Assembly (NCBI GenBank): GCA_009193035.1
Contig: SWDT01000154.1
Coordinates: forward strand, 124,001 to 188,000
DNA length: 64,000 bases
Direction: 5' to 3'
From: Halicephalobus mephisto
Lineage: Eukaryota; Nematoda; Chromadorea; Rhabditida; Panagrolaimidae
The notes below the pieces were generated by a model that was given only the letters and a program-made list of their open reading frames with translations, did no database searches and was not told the origin of the DNA. A program made the translations under genes and the position numbers. This document shows positions 9,781 to 21,314 of this stretch, one piece after another (position 1 is the first letter of the stretch; each line of letters opens with the position of its first letter).

Positions 9781-11723
9781 ATGACTTGGGTGTATTGCGA
9801 TGGTCGTGAATGTAAACTAGGATGGGGATATAACGAATCTTTATATTGGCTGATACCTGTTAAGGGAATACCTTATAATGTTACACAGAAAGCCAAGAAT
9901 GAATGGCGGTATTATATTTATGAATTATCATCGATTACGATTCCATATTGGGCAAGTTCTTCTTAATTGATTAAATTCATTTCATCCACTTTAGCCATTC
10001 ATAACACCATTGCTAGAACAGAGCTGTAAAAAGATTCTCACTTTTCGAATTGTCTTTGATGATAATGAATATTGGCAAATTCAGTGTTATTTTCATAAAC
10101 TAAGAGAAGAATCTGCGAGATTTTCAGAATATCCACTAAATTGTAGTCATTCTGTCATATGGATTGATTATGGTGTAGATATAAGAGTATTGTTTCCAAA
10201 AATGGGATTTCCACAAGAAAAAGAAGAGGTGAGGGCTATTAATATTGATCCTACTTACAGATAAGGAGATGAATTTAATTTCGGCATATTTTTGACAGAA
10301 TTTCAAGAGATACTATATCATCAACAGATGTGATAATATGAAAAATAAGCTAATGATTTACAAATTTTGTAGATTTTTTGATTTCCCATATATATGTTAT
10401 TAAATAAAGTTTTTTCAGATATACAATTTATTTTACAAAAGAAGTTTTAATAAAACTCAAAAAACGACTAAATGCCGAGTGTTGATCAATTACAATGAAA
10501 CAAAAGAAATGACTCTAAATGAACTTTTACTGTTCATGAAAGATCTTGAGGAAAAGAAACATTCTCAATACAATATTCCTATTGTTTTTAGATGTGAGAA
10601 AATTACTGAACAATTCCGAGCAGCTGTCATCAATAATCAATGCGAATTTGCTAAGTTTCTTTCATATCTCTACAGTGTTTATCGGAAAATTGAAATGAAA
10701 ATGGAAAAGGCCAAGTATCAGAATACTCTTCCAAATGTGAAATCTCAAAAAGAGTCATTCGTAAACATTTGCTTCAATCTCCATAATGCTAAAGAAGATT
10801 ACAAATCAATAGACAAAAATGATTTCTTGAAAATGTATCCAGTGTTAAGAAAGCTCTTCTTTTGTTACACTGATTACATCAGATACTCAATAGATCATAC
10901 AAGTGACATTGATGAGGGAGATTATCTTCCAGGAACTGTGGATGAATTGAAACTATGGTCCCAGAAATTGAACACCTGGTTCCCGATAGAAACTAATGGA
11001 GAATGGATCAATTGCCTTAACTACTTTATTAGCACTCCTCTTGGTTATGAGAAACTTGTTGAAACACTTCATAAAACAACTAAATTTCGTGATTCTCCAG
11101 TAATCAACGACACCGACGCAATTGAGTCATATATTGGAGAAGAACATAACAGAAAAATTCTATTTGGACTTGTTAACATGGAAGGAGCTACGGTAGATGA
11201 AACTGCTGATAACTTGAGTCTGTTAGAGTTAGAATGTCCAGAGGAATGTACTCAAGATAAAAGAAAATGGATCTGTATTACATGTGGTGAATTCGTGAAT
11301 ATCAAGCGCAATGTCGTTGAATGGCGGTTTTTGTCGTGCTCTTGTGGATCAAAGAGATATAAAGAGAACCTTCTTATTTGTCATCACTGTAGCTTTCCAC
11401 CAAGAGAATCGAATGAGAAACTAAGGGAATTTGAAATACTTCATAGTTTGGCTTTAAACGAAGAGAACATGCAAAGTGAAACGCTTAACTATAATAATAT
11501 TCTTTCTCTAATCCACGAACGACTCAAAGAAATCCGAGATAGAGATGAAAAGGCCAATATTTCGAAGATTGATATCGCTATTAATTATCTTCAATCAAAA
11601 AATAAAAGCAAAGAAGAAATCGCAAAAGTTTTGAGACCTCTTCAGGATGTGAATCTCGATAGCCACACTGAACACATCATTGAACTGTATTTGAATCAAG
11701 ATAACAAATTCAATCGTTGTTAG
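9781..11723 (+). CDS. unrecognised family, Cys-rich C-terminal domain; paralogue A of an inverted pair
   Basis: Exons 9781-9951, 9995-10228, 10419-11723; 569 aa. Exon 1 and 2 lengths (171 and 234 nt) and phases (0,0) are identical to the paralogue at 30.8-32.6 kb, and the proteins align along their whole length, so the model is well supported. No signal peptide or membrane segment. Exon 1 is aromatic-rich (MTWVYCDGRECKLGWGYN). Exon 2 contains SHSVIWIDYGVDIR, which recalls the DYG of Tudor folds, but I would not assign it. The middle is helical and acidic. Near residue 420-480 lie CPEEC, WICITCG, CSCGSKRY, LICHHC: eight potential metal ligands, probably a zinc-binding domain. The C-terminus is DSHTEHIIELYLNQDN. 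Intron 1 begins GC (GCAAGT) where the paralogue has GTGAGT: a GC-AG intron. Function unknown; probably intracellular. Poly(A) AATAAA at 11760. Confidence 0.85.
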
Positions 11724-12951
11724 TGATCAAGTAATTTCGCTGTAACTATTGTAGATTGCAATAAAAATTGAAATCATAGATTCTTTTAAATTCTCAAATA
11801 TCTAAGTCACGTCAGATATCAACAGCAAATTGTATTCTTTTTTATTCTTTTCTTAATATTGGTGAATGCATTTCAAAGTATTGGTATTCTATCAAAGGCC
11901 TTACGCTCACCAATTTAACCAAGAATCTTGTAGCTCATATAGGAATATATTGAACCTAGTGAACCCAATCGGTAACTAATTGTGATGTGTTTTAAAACTT
12001 ATGACGATAAAGATAGGAAATTCTGGACCACTAGAACAATTAGGGTCCTTTAAGGGATGCATATTTTTAAACAACCATCGATTAAGAGTTTTACCGGATA
12101 ATAATGTCTATTAAGAAAACGAACCTTCCCGCAAATTCTGATGATGGCATTAGAGTAGTAATTATCATTGATAATATAAGAAAACTTTCTTATTTAAGGA
12201 TATATCAAATAGCAAATATGAAAACTTTAAATTTCATCTTATTCCACAACTAGTGTTCCCTTAGACCAAAATGATAATAATTTTCATTTGCACCAATGGC
12301 GTTTTAAGCGGTATTCTTTAAATTTTGTGGAAATAATCGAAACTTATTATAGTCAGAAATCTTTCACATAATTCTCAAATCGATCAGGAATATTCTAAAA
12401 CTAAACTCTCAGATAATATGTGAAGTCGGCATCTCGTGACTTTGAAATGAAGTTAATATAAAACCATCAATTCTCAATTTAATCATGATACAAAAACAGG
12501 TTTCTGTGGCATTTACAATTAAATGCATATGGCTTGAATGTCAATAATTACGTTATTTCAATTTCCGAGATTAATCCAATTCGGTTTCTTATTTGATGAT
12601 TGTTCAGCACAATTACCAAATTGTATTTTTTTGTATCAATTTCACCTTTCGAAAGTGCTCTGATTACTTTTTGGTCACGCTATTAAGCTTTGCTTTCATA
12701 AAACCATTATTTTGACTGACTTTCTTCTACTGTCAGCAATTTCCTTTGTGTACAACCCGTTCAATCTGTTCTTGAACATAATTAAAGTTTGAATATTAAT
12801 CCTTCAATTTAGGTCTCTGCAAAATCTTTCTCATTTTACGTAACGGAAATTTATGAGCTTACCTCAATTTTAAGAACTCAGAGTACTTGGAAAATTATTT
12901 TATTCCATTGGTTTTCGTGTCTCGAGCCTAGTAGAAGATTTAAATATCCAA
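11724..12951. other. intergenic DNA
   Basis: 3' UTR of the preceding gene to about 11780, then 1.2 kb of AT-rich spacer. No ORF, RNA or repeat that I can support. Confidence 0.5.
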
Positions 12952-14737
12952 ATGGTCCTGGAACTCTCAACTTCTGTCGTCATAGAGAGGGTTATATTCA
13001 TCATCAATATCATCTTGGCTTTTGCTGCTATTGTGCTAAAATTGCTCGACATACTTTGTTTCGATCAAAGCAATTCGCGGAAAAACTTGTTTAATCCTTG
13101 TTTGAGGACTTTTACGAACATCACAGTACCTATTACTTACATTGTTCCAGTGGCGACGATCGTAGGGGCTATTGGATTTCTACAATCCACCGGAAGCCAG
13201 ACCTTTAGCATTTGCAGAATGGTCCAAGCTTTCGGAGGGAACTTGATGAGGGCTACTCTCGTTGTACAGTGTGTCGACAGAATAATCGCTACCGTATTCT
13301 TGAAGAAATACCAGAAGTTTGCAAGCAAGAAGATCGGGATATTTGCAGCTGGGATTTGTATTTTCATGAGTGTATTCATGGCTATGCTGCCGAAAATAAG
13401 TTGGTTTTATATTTCAAAAACTCAAATCTAGTGAATTTTTTTGTTTTGTTATACCGTAGAATCTGGATATAAGATAACCTTGCTATAACTTATCTCACGT
13501 TATAGCATACGATCTGAGTGAGTTTGGCTAATTTGCTTTCAAATTTACCCCCGCTATAATATATCCTTTCTTATAATATATGCTTTGCCCGGTCCCAAAG
13601 GGGTATCTTATATCTAAGTTCGACTGTAGATTCAGAATATTATTATTTTAGATAATCAAAAATAAGCATGAAAATAAAAGATATTTCGAAGGAATCAGTG
13701 ATTAAATAATTACGAAAATTTATCAGACTTCCGTAATGTGCTTTGATTAATAAATTTTTTGCTTTTAAAGCGATTCGGTATTGTTTAAAAATTCCTTCAA
13801 AATTTTAAATCGAACAAATTTTAAAAATTATTTAGTTTAATCTTGTTTTGTCAAAAAATGACTATTTTTAATTTAATCAAAATACGTCTTTAAAAATAAA
13901 ATTGGAATTTTTTTATGTCATGGGTTTTTTCCTGATTTACTTCAAGTTGGAAATTTTAAATTTTAGAAAAAATCTAGGTTTTAGTAATTTCTTACAACAT
14001 CACTAAGGTATTTTAGAAAAATGGGGATGATTAAGATGCTTAAAAATAAAATTACTTCAGATAATTACAGGAGGAAATGGTAATTTTAGGCTTTAATTTT
14101 CCTCTATCCTTATTGTAGCCTCATGTGAACTCTATTTTCAGTCATGATGGACACTTATTCTTTTTTAACAATAATTGCCTTAGTGGTCCATGTTCTCTGC
14201 ACCATTGTAAGTTTGCTAAATCGAAGAAATTCCCGCTGGCAATGTCTTCCATTACAGGCAACTTTCTTCCTTATTCATCAAAACCTCACATTTCACAAAA
14301 TCCTCAACTCCAGATACCGGCTTGCGAATCGATATCAGATCGTTGAAAATATCTGGACACTCAGATACATCACACCAAGCATAGTCATCATGAGTTTGAC
14401 GACAACTTTAGGGCCTTTGGCAAATAAGGTCCTTGCAGCCCTCACTGCCAGACCTTATGCACCAAGTGGAATTTTCTATACGGTAAGGTTGCTACAGTAC
14501 CTCTGATTACTGTGAAATTATAAGTGATTTATGTTTTAGTTTTATCTGCTCTACTTCATCATTACTTCCATTGTAAACATCAGCCAAAGGAAGAGGAAAA
14601 ATATAATTCACTGTGGAGAAAGACATATATCAGACATAAAAAATCAGAAATTTATAATCTCAGCCCTCGGTACAAAGTTGCCTGTGGGATATTCCGGAGA
14701 TATGTACTTTAAACAAATGGATACAATGTGGAAATAA
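12952..14737 (+). CDS. Sre-like 7TM chemoreceptor, gene 1
   Basis: Nematode serpentine chemoreceptor, probably class e (Sre) or a sister class; such proteins sit in cilia of chemosensory neurons and detect soluble or volatile cues. Exons 12952-13399, 14142-14482, 14540-14737; 328 aa. Seven hydrophobic segments: about residues 12-35, 50-75, 85-115, 125-145, 152-175, 215-240 and 255-280. The motif CVDRIIATVFLKKY after TM3 and RYQIVENIW before TM6 are typical of the Sre group. The C-terminal segment ALGTKLPVG...YFKQMD matches gene 2 and has the same length, 65 aa. The first donor (GTTGGT) is weak but stands exactly where gene 2 has GTGAGT. Intron 1 (742 nt) contains a MITE. The TAA overlaps AATAAA at 14736. 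Class assignment is less certain than receptor identity. Confidence 0.8.
13454..13626 (-). mobile_element. pogo/Tigger-like MITE, copy 1 (173 bp)
   Basis: Non-autonomous element with terminal inverted repeats ending CCGTAGAATCTGGATATAAG / CTTATATCTAAGTTCGACTG, flanked by TA. It is the same length as the copy at 48044-48216, in opposite orientation, and aligns with it throughout. It lies within intron 1 of the chemoreceptor gene. Confidence 0.75.
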
Positions 14738-16720
14738 TAAAGTCTTAACAAGTCGGAAAATAAACTACTAATTTCGTAGAAAATTAAACAAGTAAAATTT
14801 AAATGTTTATTAATTTCTCATTGTTACAAATATTTGTAAACATTTAATTAGAAGAAAATTTGTTTTTTTAAAACTCATTTCGAAATCATTTAGGTTCTTT
14901 TAAAATTCTCATTTTCCTATTTTCTTTATGGATGTTCTGAGGAAATATATATTTACTTTGAAATATTTGTCTCCAAACCGGAATTTTAAAATGAATTGCA
15001 CATTGTTGCTTTGAAGTTTGCACTAAAAACATGTATTTCATTATTATTGAATACTTATCTAAAATGAGATAATCTACAAAATCAATAAATCCAGGATTAT
15101 GTTTATAAATTCCTGATTAATTCATTGAAATTTTCTTTTAGCATCATAATGTCGAAAATTTATAATCAGTGAGTAAAAACATTCTCTGAATACACTTACT
15201 TCTAAAGAGTTTTCTATTTTTCATTGATTATAAAGTCCTCAATCGATCTTCAGAACAATATTGACGAAAAGAGGTTTCTTTCAGAAATTAGAGACAAAGT
15301 AAATTTTCGTTGAGAAAATTAAATATCAAGATTTCAATAAAAGTCAACGATGAATGAACCAATTCCGTAAGTTTCCACGTTTGTTTTACTGAGTAGTAAT
15401 TGAAAGAATAGTTATCTCTGGCAACTAGAGACAATTCTATCTCTATATGACTGAGTTAATTCTTGCTGCTCACAACAGAATCTTCCAAGTAGAGCATTCT
15501 TGGGCTCGTGTCATCCATGTCGGTCTCTGAACTATCATCCTTCCCATTTCTAGCCTTGAATTATTCCTAATTTGTTTTGATTTTCATGGACATTACTGGC
15601 TTTTGATCTGAGATTCCTCTAGAAATGTGCTAGAGGATTCGATCCTGAAGCTTGATCATTTATCGTTGTTTAAACCATTTTTGGCAACAGGTAGTTCAGT
15701 TGATCAAATTTGACAACATAGTTCTCCGGCCGAATCTTGTGTTTTTATATTATATATTATAATTCCTTCAGTTTGTGAAGAAAGTATTCAAACACTTCGA
15801 AAAATACCCAAGTTTAGTCATTCTTCCGTGGTCAATTATGATTTGATCAGAATTTTCCAAATTTCGTAAATTACATTCTCAACTTTTTCTCAAAAAATAG
15901 CGATGGAGTATTTAATTGATTAGAAATTCAATCTCAAATTAGGCATTTTTGGAAATTCGATGAAAGAGGGATTTAATTAGAATTGCTTCTCTGACTTATA
16001 AGACACATCATGTGTGTGCTTAAATATTTTTTGGAAGAAAGAATTCTTTATGGATTTGTTTGACTTTTTAAAGTACCGGAACCAAAAAAACAAATATTTT
16101 TTGTTGCTTTCTAGAATTTAAAAAATGTAATTATTTTGGATATTTATTGTTTAAAATTATATTATTTACTCAAATCATCAATTTTGAAAATTTTCGTTTT
16201 TGCATGTTCTTGTTAATTTTCACATTTTCAACAAAGTCCCTACGAAACCCATAGTTATTTCGTCATTATTTTTTTGTCATTATTTTTTGTCTTAAATAAT
16301 AAAATAAAACAAATTAAGTTTCTTTATTTTTCACATCAAAAAAAATGTAAATATTATTTTTTTGGACAAATTTTCTTGTTTTCGTACACACAAAAAGCGT
16401 AACTTTTGGTTTAGTAACAACTGGAAATCGTCACTATTATGTTTTAATTTTCATCACAGATGTCAAATATTTATGGAAAATGTGATAATCATGTTACATT
16501 TTTGTTACATTTCGATATTGTTACGGAGCCAAAAGTCACGCTTTTTTGTGGATATGAACTTCCAACCTCCTCCTGTTCCAGTCAGCATTTCTTCGTTTGT
16601 CGTTCTGGAAACCTGGGTCGTTGTATCGAAATTGAGAAATTAGTTTCTTCATTTTCAAGCTTCTTCAATCGTGAAGTTGCCGGATAAGATTAGAATCTGA
16701 TAAAACCAGTGTATTTCGTC
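14738..16720. other. intergenic DNA
   Basis: Two kilobases of AT-rich spacer between the first chemoreceptor and the thioredoxin gene. An exon-like stretch on the minus strand at about 15457-15565 is noted as a finding, but no gene can be built. ORFs at 16362-16687 are unsupported. Confidence 0.5.
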
Positions 16721-17366
16721 ATGTTCCTTGAAACTAACGATAAAGTAATTTTTCGATAATTTTGCATTTGTTTAAGAATATTTTTTAGAGTGACTTTGAC
16801 AAAGCCATAGCGACGGCCGGAGATGCCTTGGTCGTTGTCGACTTGTAAGTTTTCTTCTTTTACAATTATCATGGATTACTGTAGTATTTCCAGCTTCGCA
16901 ACATGGTGCGGCCCTTGCAGGATCATGGGCCCAAAATTTTACGTAAGTTGATCGTAGACTAAGAGATAACCGTCGACTTACTATATTCAACTCCATATTA
17001 ATCATAAAATACAACTTAAAACTAAAAAATCTTCTAAAATTATTTCCTACAAATTCCATTAAAAATCAAAATTAATTATTTTTTTCAATAAAATTTTAAA
17101 AGAAATTAATTTTTTTATAAAAATATTGATTAATTTTATCGATGATTTAACACTTTTTGTATTTTCCGAAATTCCAGAAACTATCCGAAGAATTCCCGAA
17201 AGGAGTCTTCATCAAAGTAGACGTGGACGAAGCGGACGACATCTTGGCGAAATACAAGATCAAAGTCATGCCGACTTTTGTCTTCATCAAGAAGGGCAAG
17301 ATCATCCACACCTTCGAGGGCAACAACTCCGACGGACTCAAAGCTGCCGTTAAGGAACGGATTTGA
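16721..17366 (+). CDS. thioredoxin
   Basis: Small thiol-disulfide oxidoreductase that reduces protein disulfides, itself reduced by thioredoxin reductase. Exons 16721-16744, 16789-16844, 16894-16942, 17178-17366; 105 aa, the standard size. All four joins keep frame. Motifs: VVVDFFATWCGPCRIMGPKF with the WCGPC active site, split by the intron between Phe codons; the KVDVDEADD strand; and KVMPTFVFIKKGK, with the cis-proline opposite the active site. No targeting signal is evident, so probably cytosolic. The start at 16721 gives MFLETNDKSDFDKAI, which fits thioredoxin N-termini. Poly(A) candidates AATAAA at 17567 and 17653. Lies between two chemoreceptors on the same strand, with no sign of an operon. 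Confidence 0.95.
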
Positions 17367-18609
17367 TGATTTGCGTTTTAGAAAATAATCCATTTCATAT
17401 ATCAATGAAGTCAAGCTTAGAAAAGAGAATTTGGATATACTTAAATTTGAAATAAAAGATCTCAATTACACTATTTCCTTTGATCTTCCGGTGGGGAGTC
17501 TTAGATTACGCGATTTCGGAAGATTTTTGGAAGCTCTGAAAAACCCAAAACCAGAAAGCGAAAAAATAAATAAAACAATTTTTTTAATAGTCAATATTGT
17601 GACTACATCATACACAGTATCCATATATTGAATTAAGCAAATTAAATAAGCAAATAAAGTTTTTCAATTTTGGTCTCATTCAGAGCTGTTGAGTTTTGAT
17701 ATTTTCAGTTTTTGAATCGAACTAGTACCGTTCGAGTTCGAACCTTTCAATTTTCGAAGTTGAATTATTTCGAAATCGATTCAAACTTTTTAATTTTCGA
17801 AGTTGAATTATTACGAAATCAACTCGAAATTCTCAATTTTTGAAGTTGAATTATTACGAAATCAACTCGAACTTCTTAATTCTCAAAGTTGAATTCTTAC
17901 GAAATCGGAAATTCTGATAATTATTTTTTCCTCTCAGAAAATAAAAAAAATTCCAATTCTTGGTTACTGCGATTTCGCTAAATGAGCAAAAAATAAATCC
18001 CTTGTTGGATTAATCGAAGCAATGTAATTCCACAGGGAGGTTTTGGCCTGAGAATATACAAGTTATACTTTAACCTTTATTTTTATAGTTTCGAATTTCT
18101 AAGCCGTCATAGTAATTACCCTGCTAATTTTTTCTTAGTTTTATTTATTATTATTTTTTATATAAACGTCCGTTCATGAGTGATCAAACTGATAAAAAAT
18201 AAAAATTGGATAATTTTAAATAATTTCATGTGTTTAGGCATCACGAAAAAACGGGGTCCTGGCACGAAAGTCCCTGAGAGACTCGGTAGCCGCTTCATGC
18301 TGTTGTCCTTAGGGCATTATTCTTGAGAAAGAAGACTTTCGATATATAATAAATAGTCTTGATATTCGGTACTCCAGTTCTAGTACTACAGAACTAATTA
18401 TTTATTTTTCGTAAATTAAAAACAAAAATTTTTCTACTTTTTTGTCCATTTTAAAAAGATTAAAATCTTATTTTTGACGGTCTTTTCTAGACGTTTCGTC
18501 GTTGCTCTATTATCTCAAAAACCATTAAGTACTTTACTTTGTACTAATTTACTACTTTTTACATTCCTTTGTCTGCCGGATATTTTGGAATTTCTACATT
18601 GTGTTCCTA
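17367..18609. other. thioredoxin 3' UTR, minisatellite and spacer
   Basis: About 290 nt of 3' UTR, then a four-copy 43-bp tandem repeat (17745-17907), then AT-rich DNA. A markedly GC-richer block at about 18236-18340 with a CTGAG/CTCGG hairpin has no coding frame. ORFs at 17431-17631 and 18474-18665 are unsupported, apart from the real start at 18610. Confidence 0.5.
17745..17907 (+). repeat. 43-bp tandem repeat, about 4 copies
   Basis: Units start with GAAGTTGAATTATT at 17756, 17799, 17842 and (diverged) 17885, so the spacing is exactly 43 bp. Each unit includes ACGAAATCAACTCGAA. Confidence 0.85.
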
Positions 18610-21314
18610 ATGTCTCTCACAGAAGAACAAGTTGTTTTTTTCGAAAAAACGTCTTTTTTAATTAATTTAGTTGCTGGAGGTCTCGCGGCGATTTTACGGA
18701 TAATAGAATTTTCGATCCAGAAGAAAAGAACAGATTTAAGTCCTAGTATTTCGTTTTTTCTCCACGTTCTTCAGCCGTTTTCCTTCTTGGTTTCTGTAGG
18801 GTCGATCATTGGAAGCATCGAGTTCCTCTCCAAAGGTACTGTAACGACTCCGTTATTCACTATCATAAGGACAATCCAATCATTCGGAAGCAATGCTGTG
18901 AAAATTGAAATACTGATACTTTGTTTCGACAGAATTTTGGCGACAATTTTTCTGAAAAATTATCACGAATGGTCGACGAAAAAAATTGGAATTGTGTTCT
19001 TCGTTTTTACGATGGCGTATTGTTCCTTCATTGCCGCAACACCGTATATTTGTGAGTTTATTAGTAATACTGTGCAAATTGAGCTTACACAATTACTACT
19101 AAAATACAAAATACTTGTTATTATACAAAAATTAAAAACAAAATCTTAACGTCAATGTTAGTAATTATTAGCTGTTTTCAAACTAAAACTTATTTTCTAA
19201 TTTCTGCATAACTAATTAAAGAATATAGGTTACTGTAGTTTCCTTCTCAACATCGAGATCTATGAAACAGTCAACATCAGGTTCAAAAAAGTTTGCAGTT
19301 TGCTTGCAACATTCTGGCAGCCTGATCTATATTAAAATCAAACTTACAATTTGCTTGCAACATTCTGGCAGCTTGATCTATATTAAAATCAAATTTGCAG
19401 TTTGCTTGCAACATTAGGACAAGTCTATCTATATTAAAATCAAAGTTAAAATCAAACTTACAATTTGCTTGCAACATTAGGACAAGGCAGTTTGATGAAC
19501 TACTTTGCAAAAATTCGATTCGCTTGCTGATTTCAATCATTTTATAGATCTCGACACAAAACCAATTTTTAATTTATCAAAATAAAAATCAGCTTTTTGT
19601 TTTTATTAATAATTTTAAATCATATTTTTAAATTTAAACCAATTTTATAGTTTTCTTACAAATACAGTAACCCATCATTGGGAGATATTTTGGTAGTGTC
19701 ATTTCTCAAATATTAATTAGTATTTTAAAAAGAAACTATTAATCCTCGAAAATGAGCAATTTTACTTTGTATGGTATTAATCTGAAGGTTCCGTTCGACC
19801 AAAATATATTTATAAAAATTAATTACGGACTTACATAACATTTCGAAATTGTCACACAAAACCAAACTTGCTCTGTATATTACTGTAGTTTCTAAGAGCT
19901 TATAGAAATTTGTCTTGAGAAAATTCCATAAAAAACTTATTTGCAAGTTTTAAAATACTATACTTAATTACGAAATAATTCTTACATAAAACCAAACTAG
20001 TTTCTTAAACTACTGTAGTTTCTAAGAACTTCTAGAAATTCGTCTTGAGAAAATTCCATAAAAACTTATTTGCAAGTTTTAAAATATTATAATTCTCTAT
20101 TATCTGAAAAAGATTTTTTTGCAAAAATATCTAATTTCGTTCCAAGAATAAATTAGGCATTAAATTTGAGAGATTAATTTTGTTAATTTCACCCTTTATT
20201 ATATTTTTACTTTTTTGATGAACTGTACAAAAAGGGAACACGAAAATTACTGGAATTTATCCATACATTAAATATAGTGCACCGATATCAACTTAACGAA
20301 TCAGTATTGTGAATAAAATATATCTGATAAATCAGAGCTGTTTTAACGTATCGATATATTGAATACAATGGATTGATATCAAGTTCATTTATCCGATATA
20401 TTGAATACAATGTATCTGATGCATCAGAGTAATTTTAATGGATCGATGTATTGAATATAATACACTGATACTACATTTAATATATTGATACTTTGAATAT
20501 AATATATCTGATGCATCAGAGCTGTTTTAACGTATCGATATATTGAATACAATGGATTGATATCATACTTAACATATCGATATATTGAATATATCTGATA
20601 TATTGTAGTTGTTTTAATGTATTGATACATGGAATACAATGCACCGATATTAACTTAATATCCTGATGTATTGAATATAATAGATCGACATCACACTTAA
20701 TATATCGGTATATAAAATGCAATGCATCCATACATCATATACCATGTACTAATTTTGTGTGTAATCTTATCATTTCAGTTGGATCTTATATGTATGATTT
20801 GCTCCCCATTATTTCCTTCGGTCTGAACTTCATCACTCTCATCTTAGTTTGGGTCCTGGACAGAAGAAACAAAACAATGAAGAAATTAATCATCGGGGGA
20901 TACCATTTGACAACAAGATATCAAATTGTTGAAAACATTAGGATTTTAATAGTCATCAGGCCTTACATTGTCCTCATGACCTGCGTAACTATCATGGGTC
21001 CCATCGCGAACAGACTAGCATTGACTATTACTGGCAGGCTGCAGGCATCAGTACCTCTTTTCTATTTAGTAAGTTTCCAGGTCTCAAGTGGGAAAACTTA
21101 ACTTTTATCTTTTTAGTTTTATAATATCTACTTCATACTGTGTTCTGTGATTTCATTCAAAAGAAGACTACAGATGGCTAAAAAAGTGGACGACAAAAGT
21201 CTCTCTTTCAGAATCAACAAACAAGTTGTAGTGATCACGGCACTGGGCGAGAAGTTGCCTTTGACCACGACGATGGATGAGCACTTTAACGAATTGAAAA
21301 AAGGATGGTCGTAG
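18610..21314 (+). CDS. Sre-like 7TM chemoreceptor, gene 2
   Basis: Paralogue of the receptor at 12952-14737. Exons 18610-19051, 20779-21068, 21117-21314; 309 aa. The ATG at 18610 is chosen over an upstream GTG in the same frame. Splice positions and phases (1, 0) are identical to gene 1 and the last exon has the same length (198 nt). Motifs: CFDRILATIFLKNY after TM3, TTRYQIVENIRIL before TM6, and the C-terminal ALGEKLP...HFNELKKGW. The third intracellular loop is shorter than in gene 1. Intron 1 is 1,727 nt, very long for this genome, and is filled with two repeat arrays (19290-19495 and about 20265-20745). Poly(A) AATAAA at 21394. The gene looks intact. Confidence 0.8.
19253..19555. repeat. 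51-bp minisatellite cassette with inverted ends (GTTGCAAGCAAA family)
   Basis: Four units of 51 bp (starts 19299, 19350, 19401, and 19464 after a 12-bp extension) carrying TTTGCTTGCAACATT. The array is bracketed by inverted termini CGAGATCTATGAAA (about 19255) and TTTTATAGATCTCG (about 19535-19549). Related units occur at 39.97-40.32 and 43.1-43.4 kb. Confidence 0.75.
20265..20745. repeat. degenerate satellite of ATATTGAATA / GATGCATCAGA units
   Basis: Irregular repeats of about 60-70 bp in the chemoreceptor intron, each with a TATTGAATA-type block and often CATCAGAGCTGTTTTAA. The same family occurs at 55.44-55.91 kb and at the window's right end. Open frames across it are artefacts of repetition. 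Confidence 0.7.

Noticed and set aside
15800..15820. ATACCCAAGTTTAG as another SL1 leader
   Set aside because: Only a partial match, with no T-rich start and no donor after it; likely chance.
17736..17760. TTCGAGTTCGAACC as a tRNA T-arm
   Set aside because: No acceptor stem, anticodon arm or A box around it; it is the edge of a 43-bp tandem repeat.
20424..20731. Overlapping 71-codon ORFs rich in Tyr-Ile-Gln
   Set aside because: Translation of the degenerate satellite in an intron; no start context or motif.
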